Source of the DNA: Oncomelania hupensis
Lineage: Eukaryota > Mollusca > Gastropoda > Littorinimorpha > Pomatiopsidae
DNA: 64,000 bases
Direction of reading: 5' to 3'
Assembly: GCA_036898135.1 (NCBI GenBank)
Contig: CM072512.1
Location: forward strand, 43,542,944-43,606,943
Under the pieces are notes generated by a model. That model saw nothing but the letters and a program-made list of their open reading frames with translations. It had not been told where the DNA came from and made no database searches. Positions 30,505 to 41,223 of the stretch are shown here, piece after piece. The stretch's first letter is position 1; each line of letters starts with the position of its first letter. A program made the translations under genes and the position numbers.

Positions 30505-33500
30505 CTTCAAAGCAAAACATAAATTATTAACTCAAACTTTGTGAGCAAAGTCATGGGACTCAGTTTGCGTGCATGCATTGAGGTGCTAGACAATTTTTGC
30601 AATACAATGAGCTTTACGGCCCCCCCCCTCCCCCCTCCCAAAAAAAAGAGGCTTAGAACATTTTTTTTAAACAATTGTGTTGGACATTATTATTATGCAG
30701 AAAATTCATAGACAAGGCTATCAGTGCAGTCCTCCATAACAGTGTCATCAGGAACTGGTTCAGAACAACAATTGGTGTGCGTCAAGGATGCCTACTCTCT
30801 CCAACACTCTTCAACATCTTCCTAGAGCGCATCATGTCAGATGCTCTTGCAGATCACGAAGGCACAGTCAGCATAGGGGGTAGAGCAATCTCCAATCTTC
30901 GTTTTGCGGATGACATTGATGGATTGGCTGAAAAGGGACAAGAACTTGAACAGCTGGTACAGAGGCTTGACACCACCTCCAGAGCTTATGGAATGGAAAT
31001 AAGTGCAGAGAAGACCAAAATGATGACCAACAACACCAATGGCATCAACACGGACATCAAAGTCCAAGGCCAATCCCTCAACACAGTGCATAGCTTCAAA
31101 TATTTGGGAGCCATTGTGTCAGACAATGGGTCCCGACAGGAAGTCCTCTCCAGGATTGCACAAACAACTGCTGCCCTGACAAGGTTGAAGCCCATTTGGA
31201 AAGACAGGACCATCAGTCTACATTCCAAAGTAAGACCGCTGCGCTCCCTTGTCATCTCCATCTTCCTATATCCTTGCGAAGCATGGACCCTCACAGCAGA
31301 TCTACAATGAAGAATACAAAGCATGGAGATGTGCTACAGAAGACTTCTGGCCATTTCCTATACCCAACACATCACCAACGACGAAGTCCGACAGACCATC
31401 ACACAAGCCATTGGACAACACGATGACCTGCTCACAGTGGTGAAGAAACGGAAACTCCGATGGTATGGCCACGTCACCAGATCATCAGGCCTTGCAAAGA
31501 CCATTCTGCAAGGCACAGTGCAAGGAGGTAGAAGAAGAGGCAGACCGAAAAAGAGGTGGGAGGACAACATTCGAGAATGGACTGGTTTGACACTGAGCAA
31601 AGCCATCAGGGCTGCTGAGGACAGAGAAAGATGGAGTATGCTGGTTAAACGATCATCTGTGGTGCCCCTACGACCTCCGAGTTACGGGACAGGATAGGAT
31701 AGGATATTCATAGACACAAAATTCGGGAGCGAACATTTTTAATAATTCAGTCATACCGGGTCAATAGGTATTCTCTCATTGTGCTGAAAATGAGTGTCCT
31801 TAAAAAGAAGATAATGAAACAGTGGCATTAAAATGCAAAATAATACCAGCTTTGATCTTTCTGTGCTCTTGACCACAAGATTACCTTGACCTCCTGCTAT
31901 AAATACACTCACGTACAATCAAATAAACTGCAGCAAAAGTTGTATTGTGCACACACACAAAAACTCATCAATTTTGGGATGACCTTGACATTTATGGACC
32001 TCTCATGCTCATGCAGGTATGATCAAATAACCCAATGTTGTATACTATGGATTAAATACAGAGCCATTTCATTGTATAATTACAAATTTGTTTAATCTTT
32101 ATAAGGCCTAAAATGACCAAGATCAACGCAGAAACATAACAAATATGAAAGATCAATCTAATATCTTTAATTACAACCCATTTGGACTCAATACCTCTCA
32201 TAATTTAAGGTCAAGGTCACTTCAAAGTACCTATACAAACTGACTTTGGACAGATCTAGCGACCTTGATCTTGGAGCAAGGTTGACCCAACTTGCAAAGT
32301 ATGTGTATCTTGATATCTATCATACATAAAAGAATCTTAAGTTCAATTTTAAAAATGAAATTTTGTGAAACATCTACATTTTTTTTACTAACATTTATTG
32401 ACCCTGTGTCCTTGAAGTGAAATCATTCATTCACTGATAATTTTCAAGGTCTCATGGATGTACACCAAGTTTGGTTGCGATACATAAAATAAGTTGAGTA
32501 ATTAACCATTTTAAAGTTTTGCATAGGCGGACAGCTGACAGATGGACATTTTTATAGTTTTTTTTTTAAAAAATAGGCATTTTGGGACTATTTAGGACTC
32601 AACTCGCACAGATTTGCAATAATCTTGAAAAAAATTATAGTACATAGCCTCACATTGCTATGCATGCGAGTCAAAAATGGTAGTTTCACTTACCAAATTC
32701 TGTTCTTTGGCCACATCGCCTAGTTGTCTTCTGCCAACCTCCCCCTGAAATAAAATAAATAAATAAAAATGATTGTCTACAACAAGCAAACTGTTCTGTC
32801 ACAGGACCCGTTTGTCTTCTGAACTCATATTTGAGCATCAACCTGGATATAAGTGATCACGCAGTAGCGAAGGTATCTCCCCCCTCACTCACTCTTCTCT
32901 CACCAACCCTCACACAGATATGTAAACGAACCAAAAAGAAATCTTTACCAAAATACTTACATCCGGGGCTCTCCTGATAGAGTTTCATGCAAAATTGACC
33001 AGGCACTGTGGCCTCAAAACTGTTGCAGTCCACAACGGCGTTGACTGTTTTGTCAAAGGGCTGGCTTGATGGGCAAGTCACATCTTCATTACTGTCACAT
33101 TGATAGCACTGAATTGCCATACCTGCACAGGTGAAAACAATCAAGATAAGCACAAGTAAAGTAAACAACGAGTAAAACTGAGGTGCAAAAACACACACAC
33201 ACACACAATGTAAATTTTACAGTTATACAGGTATTCAAACATTAACTTAAAAAGATTAGTATTAAATCGAAATGTGCCACAACTCCAGCTTTTCTGTTTG
33301 ATCATTTAAGGATGTTCAGGGTCATTTAGTAGGCAAAACTCAAATACCTAAGCATAAAACACCTGTAAAGAACGCATAAAACACCTGTAAAGAACGCATA
33401 AAACACCTGTAAATTACAAAATAATTAAATTAATGCACAGGTATTCAAAACATTGTTCAGCCGTCAAAGGTAATGTGCAAGAAAGAGCTTTGCACTACGA

Positions 33501-33974
33501 TAACAATGAAATGCGGAAATCGCGCTACGCACTTGTTGGACTATTGCGACAATAGTGATCATTATTGATCGTGGTCGGCAAATGGAGGAAGAAGAAGAAG
33601 AAGACTTCAATTGTTCTCATTGCGCTCAATGCAGTAAAGGGAGGTATATATTATGACGTAAACATTGGCAAAATACATAGTGCGTGCGAATCGGTCCAGC
33701 AAAATTCATGGCGAAAAATATTATACACAAAAAACAAACGTTAATAAGAAACAAAACAACATCAATAGATAAAAATACCGGAAGTGTTTGCAAGTGTCGC
33801 CTGTCAACCATTGCGCTTCTTCGCTTTAAACTGCGATCAAAGCTGCCAAAACTTACCTGTCTAAGTAAATTTGTGGCGCACCTTAGTTTCTCAGGCACAA
33901 AAATACAACGACTTACCTACAGAACACAGCGCCAACAGGCACAAGAGTGCCAGGTAAGCGTCCGCTGTCGCCAT
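30338..33974 (-). CDS. Ly6/uPAR (three-finger) GPI-anchored protein, quiver-like, copy 1
   Basis: Four coding exons on the minus strand, 33917-33974, 32961-33122, 32694-32744 and 30338-30504, join in phase (438 nt) to a 145-residue protein. The start MATADAYLALLCLLALC is a signal peptide. The mature part opens with AIQCYQCDSNEDVTC and carries ten cysteines, ending in the Ly6 motif CYCEDRDGCNSAT, followed by a hydrophobic tail (LSLGFLTALTTLLAVLYNAM) typical of a GPI-anchor signal. Length and layout match the quiver/sleepless and crooked-type Ly6 proteins, which modulate channels and receptors or build septate junctions; the actual partner is not visible. Divergent from copy 2 at 34564. The last intron (30505-32693) holds an antisense RTE fragment. 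Confidence 0.9.
30702..31706 (+). mobile_element. RTE-type LINE fragment (most intact RT/C-terminal reading)
   Basis: Open for 211 codons from the thumb side of [22 protein letters not shown], then [11 protein letters not shown] and on to LTADLQ, where a stop follows. Inserted antisense in the last intron of Ly6 copy 1; ends ggataggatagg. Confidence 0.92.
31820..32600. repeat. Dispersed repeat rich in TGACCTTGA-type motifs, copy 1
   Basis: Matches 60218-60800 over about 550 bp (for example caaggtcacttcaaagtacc in both). Contains aaggtcaaggtca and several gaccttgac words. No coding sign. Type unknown. Confidence 0.75.
32694..32744 (-). CDS. Ly6 copy 1, exon 3 (51 nt)
   Basis: A short exon reading WGGWQKTTRRCGQRTEF between tttcag and gtaagt, phase 1 on both sides. 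Copy 2 has no intron at the matching downstream boundary, so this exon is separate only in copy 1. Confidence 0.87.
32961..33122 (-). CDS. Ly6 copy 1, exon 2 (first fingers)
   Basis: Reads MAIQCYQCDSNEDVTCPSSQ, then VVDCNSFEATVPGQFCMKLY and QESPG; five cysteines. Flanked by tgtgcag and gtaagt, both phase 1. Confidence 0.92.
33917..33974 (-). CDS. Ly6 copy 1, exon 1 (signal peptide)
   Basis: Start codon at 33974-33972 gives MATADAYLALLCLLALCSV, then a split Gly codon at a perfect gtaagt donor. No longer in-frame start with a better signal is seen upstream. Confidence 0.88.
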
Positions 33975-34563
33975 GATGGCGGATTGAGCTTGTTGAATGT
34001 GTGTCACCTCGCGCTACCGCTTTGAAGGACCTCACTCCCAAATCGCACCTGCGGCCGACCTACTTTTGCATAGGTGTGCTAAACTGACACAGCACAACCT
34101 ACACGCCAAAATATGGCATAAAAATCACAGTCATGCATCTGTTTTAATTTATTACGAATTTTAAGACCATATCTGTGAATATATTACACTTTAAAACAAA
34201 ATGTGTGATTTTGAGTCAATTTCATGGAAAGATCTGTATGGGAAGCAAGGCATTCCTTTTAAAATGCTTATTGTTAAGTTAGTCATTAAATACACAAATA
34301 TTAAAAATATTCCTATAGTTTGTGAAATTATATACGCACTGCTACAAATCTATAAGCAACTACCTCCATTTACATTATTTATATAAAATAATAACTAGCG
34401 CTTTATCCCTTGCAAGGCCTCAATGTATGTCATTTACAGGTAAATCGACACCTGCGAGCGCGGGACTGTCGCGTAGAAAGGAACCCAAGCGAAATCGAGG
34501 CCGTTGTTGAACTAACAGAGTCTAAAGAACTTTCTTGCGACGAGAGATGAGAGGATAGCGGCG
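33975..34563. promoter_or_regulatory. Shared spacer between divergent Ly6 genes (candidate bidirectional promoter)
   Basis: The two start codons are 589 bp apart on opposite strands, so both 5' UTRs and promoters must lie here unless untranslated exons are hidden. The parts next to each start are GC- and CpG-richer than the AT-rich middle. I see no clear TATA box. The promoter role is inferred from position only. Confidence 0.4.
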
Positions 34564-34624
34564 ATGAAGACCGTCGTAGCTGTGTTTGTCGCCATTACGG
34601 CAGGCTTTCTGTGGTTTGATAGAG
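34564..34624 (+). CDS. Ly6 copy 2, exon 1 (signal peptide)
   Basis: 20 codons plus 1 nt, MKTVVAVFVAITAGFLWFDR, ending at a gtaagt donor in phase 1, as in copy 1. Confidence 0.85.
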
Positions 34625-37600
34625 GTAAGTGGTGTGTTGGGTCCTCAGGTGAACGGGGGATGGGGCAAAATACCGCGGTAGAGGCAGATAAACATTGGGA
34701 TTGCAAACGCGGAAATGACCTGCGTGGTGTGTACAATCAGGTTGAAGTTTTCATTGAAGCAGTTGGTTATAATTGTTTCTTTGACACACCCCTGCACAAA
34801 GACCTACCTGAAAGTTGGGAAGGGGAGGTAGCCTTCACGTACCATTATCAATTATTTCATTTTAGTAGTAGTAGTAGTAGTAGTAGTAGAGGCTGGGTAT
34901 AGGCTGTGAAGCCTGTGTACGCCCCATCTTTGTATTTTACATTCTTAAAGCAGTCATGGTCATTCGGTGCTAAAATTTTCCTCTCTTGAATTCAATCGAA
35001 TTCGTTCATTTTGCTTTGTGACTTGACATTTTGCATTAAACGAATCCGTAGAGAAACTATTTTCAGGAAGTGCTATGACACTGACAGCCCATATGCATTA
35101 TATGTTTATAAATTATGGTTGTTCACTTAATGAATCAGTGATGCCTGTATGTGAACACAAGATACCCAGCTAACCACAATTTCGGGGCCCGATGGGGCCC
35201 GCATCGGGCAGTCCGATGGGGCCCGGTTCGGGCTAATCGGGCCCGATTCGGGCAAAGATCGGGCGATCGTCGGGCTACCCGAAACTTACCCGATCGTAAC
35301 CCCACGTTCGCCAAACAGTAGCCCGACTTTCGATAAAGATTGGGCGATCGTCGGGGTACCCAAAACTTACTCGACCGTAACCCAACCTTTGCCGAACGGT
35401 AACCCGATTCCGGCAAAGATCGGGCATACGTCAGGATACCCAACACCAACCCTATTGTAACCCAACTTAAACCAGAAACAACCCCGATAGTGCCCCATCC
35501 CTGGCCAATGCTGATTTACCCTAAAATCATATCCCACATATTGTTTATGATATGTGATTGCATGAAGAAAGAATTGAGATGTCTGGTGTTAATAGGGACT
35601 GTCGGCACAGGCGTTTTTGTTTTCGGAAGTCCTTGGTGTGTCCCCACTTAAGTATTTACACACCATTTCGATAACGATATAGCCTATATTAACGTGATCT
35701 TCGTCGCTATCGAAATCGTGTGTAAATACATAAACGAAAGGCAAAGCAACCAAAAAACAACCACAGTGAAAATAGAAATAGGTTTTCGCAGGCAAACACA
35801 ATATCCGAGCACATGCAACTGTAGAACTTAGAAGAAAACTGTAGAAAATTGGCGCCTAAGTACAACCGGAAAAGACCAGCAGTAATGGGCACGGAAATTT
35901 ACCCTTATAATGTATAAATAAATACAATAGTTAAAAGAAACACTGTAACAATATTTTACATATTGTATGATAAAAATTAAGAATTATAAGCACAATTAAA
36001 TAATTATATCTTGCTGACTTGATTTTGCATAAATATTTTTCACATACATACGCCGCAGCATATGTGATGCAGACGAAACATTCCAGACAGTTTAGCCAAT
36101 TAGAAGCGAGAGTAGGCCTAGCGTGTGCGCATTGTGGCTTTGTGGTGGGGCAGAATCGGGCTGCAGACAGGAGGGCGAATCGTTACATTTCTAGACTCCG
36201 CTACGCATCGGGTTTTTGTAGGGCTATGTGGGTCCCTACTAAAACCCGACAAAAGTCGGGATGCCCTATGCGGCCCCAGTGGGGCCCCGATCGGGCTGGT
36301 TTGCTGGGTAGTGGATGCAAGTTTAATTAATGTCTGCATAGAGACAATATAAAGACTTTTATTAACAAGATCGTTACTCTATATCAGCGTTTGGCCGAGT
36401 CTGGCATGCAGCTCTGTGGGCAACCATGAGACTGTACATCATCAGCCCTAAAATTATTGAAGTCATCAAAAGCCTGTATGACAAGGCTACCAGTGCAGTC
36501 CTCCACAACAGTGCCATCTGAAACTGATTCAGAACAACAATCGGTGTGCGTTAAGGATGCCTACTCTCTCCAACACTCTTCAACATCTTCCTAGAGCGCA
36601 TCATGTCAAATGCCCTTGCAGATCACGAGGGCACAGTCAGCACAGGGGGTAGAGCAATCTCCAACCTTCGTTTTGTGGATGACATTGATGGATTGGTTGG
36701 AGAAAAACAAGAACTTGAACAGCTACTAAGTACAGAGGTTTGACACCACCCCTCCAGAGCCTATGTAATGGAAATAAGTGCAGAGAAGACCGAAATGATG
36801 ACCAACAACACCAATGGCATCAACATGGACATCAAAGTCCAAGGCTAATCCCTCAACACAGTGCATAGCTTCAAATATTTGGGAGCCATTGTGTCAGACA
36901 ATGGGTCCCGACAGGAAGTCCTCTCCAGGATCGCACAAACAACTGCTGCCCTGACAAGGCTGAAGCCCATTTGGAAAGACAGGACCATCATTCTACATTC
37001 CAAAGTAAGACCGCTGCGCTCCCTTGTGATCTCCATCTTCCTATGCGCTTGCGAAACATGGACCCTTACAGCAGATCTACAACGAAGTATACAAAGCGTG
37101 GAGATGAGGTGCTATAGAAGACTTCTGGGCATTTTCTATACCCAGCACAAAACCAACAAAGAAATCCGATAGACCATCAAACAAGCCTTTGGACAACACG
37201 ATGACATGCTCACAGTGGTGAAGAAACGGAAACTCTGATGGTATGGCCACATCAGCAGAGCCTCAGGCCTTGCAAAGACCATCCTGCAAGGCACTGTGCA
37301 AGTAGGCAGAAGAAGAGGGAGACAGAAAAAGAGGTGGGAGGACAACATTCGAGAATGATCTACAACGAAGAATTCAAAGCATGGAGATGAGGTGCTACGG
37401 AAGTGTTCTGGGCAAAGACCATCCTGCAAGGCACAGTGCAAGGAGGCAGAAGAAGAGGGAGACAAAAAGAGGGGGGAGGACAACATTCGAGAATGAACTG
37501 GCTTGACACAAACAATAAATTAAACAAAAATTTAAAGAGACGTGGATGACAGAGGAAAGTAAACAGAGAGAGAGAAACAACAAAAACACAACTATCCAGT

Positions 37601-40600
37601 ATCGAAATAACAACAGCAGTGAATGCACTGAAAGTTTTGCATATGTATTCTAACATTCATTATGCTTTCTATTGTCTTTTGTATTTTTGTTGTTTTCTTC
37701 TTCCACTTACCTTCCAGTTCAGAATCATGCACAGTATATTATTATTATTATTAAGGATTTTTATAGCGCGCTTATCTCGCCGTACTTGACCAGACTCTAG
37801 GCGCTGGCCGATACAGGATCTAACTCAAACCGCCCGAGAAGCCCACCCGCAGCCTTTGGGCGCATGGTCTGACATACGGACAACTGAGCACTATCCTGGC
37901 CAGCCAGGGATGGGGCAGAAGGACCAAGTGCATGCTGGGTGTGTTCTTGTTACCGGCACTCACCTGTCTAGGACATGAGCGTCAGGATCTTTACAGTCCG
38001 TTATAATGAAATGTATGCGACATACAGGCTAGACCTCGGTTTATACTCTCATCAGAAGGAGTAGGAAACGGGAGTAAAGTGTCTTTCCCAGGGACACAAC
38101 ACAATGGCCCGGACAGGGCTAGAACCCGGGACTTTCAGATCCGCAAGCCAAAGCACTACCATTAGACCACAGTGCCTCTACAATATATACCTACAATACT
38201 CCACAAATTACAATATATAGCTAGCTAATTCTCTCTCTCTCTCTGACACACACACACACACAGTGTTACATGTGAGAGAAGATTATTGCTTGATGGTTTT
38301 CCTTGGCCATTTCTCTGAGAATGTTGCACTTATGAGTCTCAAGAATAGATTTAATCTTACACTGCAAAATAGTCTGACAACATGTTTTTTTTTTAGACGG
38401 ACACATTAAAACCGTCATCCATAAACTCACTCAACACTCTTCCAAGGCAAGCTTGCATTTTGCTGTGTTATACCACATAAAACTCTCTCCCCAGATTTTT
38501 CACCACACATATACAAGACACGCATTTGCTGTTCCTTACGCACATTGAAACACATTAGAATGCCAGTTTCAAAACATAAAAAAGTGTGGTCCCTGACGAA
38601 TGTATCATTTTGAAGTGAGTATTTGATGTCAGTCCTGGCCATTGACGCATACATATTTTTAATGATTTATTGATTGTCCTCAAGTGATTTTTTTGTCACT
38701 CTAGCAGTTAGGGCTGAAGCTCATTTGAAAAGACAGGACCATCAGTCTACATTCCAAGGTAAGACAGCTGCGCTCCCTTGTCATCTCCATCTTACTATAC
38801 ATTTGCGAAACATGGACCATCACAGCAGATCTACAATGAAGAATACAAAGCGTGGAGATGAGGAGCTACAGAACACTTCTTACCATTTCATATACCCTGC
38901 TTACAACAAAATCCTAGGCAGAAGAAGAGGGAGACAGAAAAAGAGGTGGGAGGACAGCATTAGAAAATGGACTGGCTTGACACTGAGCGAAGCCATGAGG
39001 GTTGCTGAGGACAGAGAAAGATGGAGTACGCGGATTAAAGGTCATCTGTGGTGCCCCAACGACCTTCGAGTTTTGGGATAGGATCTTTTTGTTTCTTTTC
39101 GTGGAAAAGAATGTACCCCCTGAACAGAAGTCACAAAAAGTTGCCAAAACTAAAATGCTAGTATGATCCATGAATTACTGTGCCAGCTTATTTTGCTGTT
39201 CCGAAGTACTGCGTCGGAGGTGCTAAAAGCCTGAATTTTTATTTCCAAAGGCACTACTCCACCAGAATATTCTCTAACCCGTTTATAACTACATAATGAA
39301 ACTGTAATTTGTTTCCACACTATGAGACATTAACATGTTTCATTTGCCATTTGCCAAATGTATTATGAAAAGATGGAAGTATAAGTAAGAAGAAAGGATG
39401 CCCATTGGGCGAGTGAACAAGTTTTAGGTCACAGAACGAATGGGTGCTCTCGTTTGGTGACCAGACAAGTTTGGTCCTGATTTGGCTCGGAAGAGTCCGC
39501 TGGACCTAAAGCAATAATCTTGTATTGTATTGTGCCAGACAAGTTGTTTCAGTATTCCGGAGTTTACAGAAAATTTTTCAGTAGATAATGTGGGTCCTTT
39601 CTTATTTTCCTAATGAAATGAATTATTTTATGTTGTCTTTCTGACAACATTTTAGCTATATGTTACACGGTTGTTATTTTTATCAATTTTTTTTATTCAG
39701 CCCAGATGCTTGAATCTTCATAAGTGTAACTCAGATTTGTTTATCCACACAGCCTGTTCACTCAGCAACAAGGCAGGAGTCGTTGTATGAAGTTGTCCAA
39801 CTTTATTCAGCATACATCAACAACTGCATACTAGATCGCTTTCCGAAAATCACTTCAAAGATCATCATCAAAAATCTCCAAAAATCAATCACTTTTTCAC
39901 TCTCCAAGAAGACAGTGCACCACTTATATAGTCTCTCTATAATCGAGAGAAAGTTCGAACATTCCATCATGACGCAATAACACCCAATCAAAATAAAACT
40001 CATCACCAGGACTATGCACTGTCTTACATCATATAACCTTATTTATATTAGAAGAATCTCTTAGCTATTACTAGATTTATCTAGATGCTTCAGTTGATAG
40101 TAAACAAGTAATTCTAGAAAATTCTTAACTATATCGACCGACGAAAATTATAAACATTATACAAAGCTTCTAAGTTCTTCTAGCAACAACGCAAAATCAA
40201 ATCAAAGGTAAATGCACTGTTACTGCGTGCTTTGCAAAACAAAACGATCAGATCAATCGTGCAGCTCTCAAACGTAACATTATATTGATGGTGTTTTTGC
40301 AGGGTTCGCCATCAAATGTTTCGTCTGCAACTCCTTCCATCAGGCCGATTGTGCTGACTGGTTTGACAACGTCACTCAGCATCTGGTGCAGTGTCCAGAT
40401 GGATTTGGGAAATGTCGCAAAGTCATTCAAGAAGGCATGTATCGCAAGACAATTATTATACGAGTTGTATTATGTATGTATTATCGTCAACATCTAGTTT
40501 TCCCTTTTGTAAATATTTTGTAAATTTGGTGTGGAAACATTATTTTAAGTGTTTTTATTTTTCTTCTCTGTAATATGTGGTACAGGTTGTAATTAAATTG

Positions 40601-41223
40601 CCTTGTAGTTTACTGGTACAAGGAGGCGGATTTTGATCAGGTCTCCAGCATGAGTGTATCACTATCAGCTCTTCAGCGAATTTAGCTTTGTACGCAGTGA
40701 TGCACTAAAGGCTTGGTCAATTGCATAGACTTTCATGCCATGAAATGTATGAAAATAACCTTGAGCAAATTTTAATAAATGTGTTGTTTTTATGTTCTCT
40801 TTTATGCCTGTCAAATGTATGATTCTAAATTCAGTCATCTCTGTGGATAGTACCTGATTGTTTTATGTCTACTGTGGTCAGATTGTTTGCATTTTATTGT
40901 TTCCTTATAATTCTTTAGATTTACGGCAAAGTTTTGAGAGTGAAACATGCTGACGAGAATTTTCTGTTCAAACAGTATGGCTGGAAGACCACTGGGATGT
41001 CCGCTACATTCGGCAGTGTGCTGGCGAAGGCGTGGTGGGCGCACGCAAAGGAAAAGTCTGCCAAGAGCGATATGGCTCCTTTAACGTCCGCATGCGTTAC
41101 TGCCATTGTGACAACCAGGATGGCTGCAATTCTGCTCCTGCTGCTATGACAACCAGCCGCGTCTTACCAACTGTATTGACTTTGATAGCAGGAGTCATGC
41201 CTTATGTGTTAGTGCAGCGGTGA
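34564..41223 (+). CDS. Ly6/uPAR (three-finger) GPI-anchored protein, quiver-like, copy 2
   Basis: Three coding exons, 34564-34624, 40303-40434 and 40976-41223, join in phase (441 nt) to 146 residues. The start MKTVVAVFVAITAGFLWF is a signal peptide; the mature part starts FAIKCFVCNSFHQADC, has ten cysteines and closes CHCDNQDGCNSA, followed by a hydrophobic tail (VLPTVLTLIAGVMPYVLV) that fits a GPI signal. It is a diverged paralogue of copy 1: similar length, the same first intron position and phase, and the same DGCNSA ending. The first ATG upstream (34547) opens only a three-codon frame, so 34564 is the better start. The 5.7-kb first intron contains a TIR element, two RTE pieces, a SINE and a solo LTR. 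The second intron needs a GC donor. Confidence 0.88.
34864..34890. repeat. (AGT)n microsatellite
   Basis: Nine perfect units in the first intron of Ly6 copy 2. Confidence 0.95.
35163..36310. mobile_element. CGGGC-ended TIR element, copy 2 (about 1.15 kb, inverted)
   Basis: Begins tacccagctaacca and ends tggtttgctgggta, so inverted ends with TA at both outer edges, consistent with a TA target duplication. The left third holds three degenerate 80-bp units (35244-35455) with cccgatcgtaaccc and cgggcgatcgtcgg. Matches 9508-10664 along its length. No transposase frame. Confidence 0.85.
36386..37508 (+). mobile_element. RTE-type LINE fragment
   Basis: From the FDRVW-like region through RT to [13 protein letters not shown] remnants, with a partial internal duplication of the C-terminal part near 37358-37490. 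In the first intron of Ly6 copy 2. Confidence 0.88.
37737..38180 (-). mobile_element. tRNA-derived SINE, full-length
   Basis: On the minus strand the head reads tgtggtctaatggtagtgct (A box) and gggttctagccc (B-box position), then ccctgggaaagacactttac, a body of about 300 bp and a tail gcgctataaaaatcctt plus (aat)n. Partial relatives at 56936-57243 and 61073-61435. Confidence 0.85.
38712..39085 (+). mobile_element. RTE-type LINE fragment
   Basis: 3' part with an internal deletion that joins the HHSRSTMKN region to [15 protein letters not shown]; ends gggatagga. Confidence 0.85.
39472..39532 (+). repeat. Short retroelement 3' end with 47-bp core, copy 2
   Basis: Inverted, identical 47-bp core relative to 15857-15903, followed by a ttgtattgtattg tail. 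Confidence 0.75.
39661..40279 (-). mobile_element. Solo LTR, copy 1 (619 bp)
   Basis: Bounded by tgttacac and gtaaca, with ctata before and ttata after (5-bp target duplication, one mismatch). On the minus strand it has a TATA box (39923-39930) and AATAAA (39802-39807). It resembles 54750-55359. Its end is 24 bp from exon 2 of Ly6 copy 2. No internal retrovirus-like part is present, so the superfamily is open. Confidence 0.82.
40303..40434 (+). CDS. Ly6 copy 2, exon 2
   Basis: Reads FAIKCFVCNSFHQADCADWF, then HLVQCPDGFGKCRKVIQE; five cysteines. The acceptor lies 24 bp from the end of a solo LTR. The donor is AAG followed by gcatgt; the nearest GT (40439) gives the wrong phase. Confidence 0.88.
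40976..41223 (+). CDS. Ly6 copy 2, exon 3 (last fingers and GPI signal)
   Basis: Begins after ttcaaacag and reads WLEDHWDVRYIRQCAGEGVV, then VCQERYGSFNVRMRYCHCDN and QDGCNSAP; stop at 41221-41223. The other frames across this exon lack the cysteine pattern. Confidence 0.88.

Noticed and set aside
31196..31697. Host gene encoding the 124-residue [16 protein letters not shown] frame
   Set aside because: The same protein end recurs in over ten places with the same (ggata)n tail; it is the C terminus of the RTE element.
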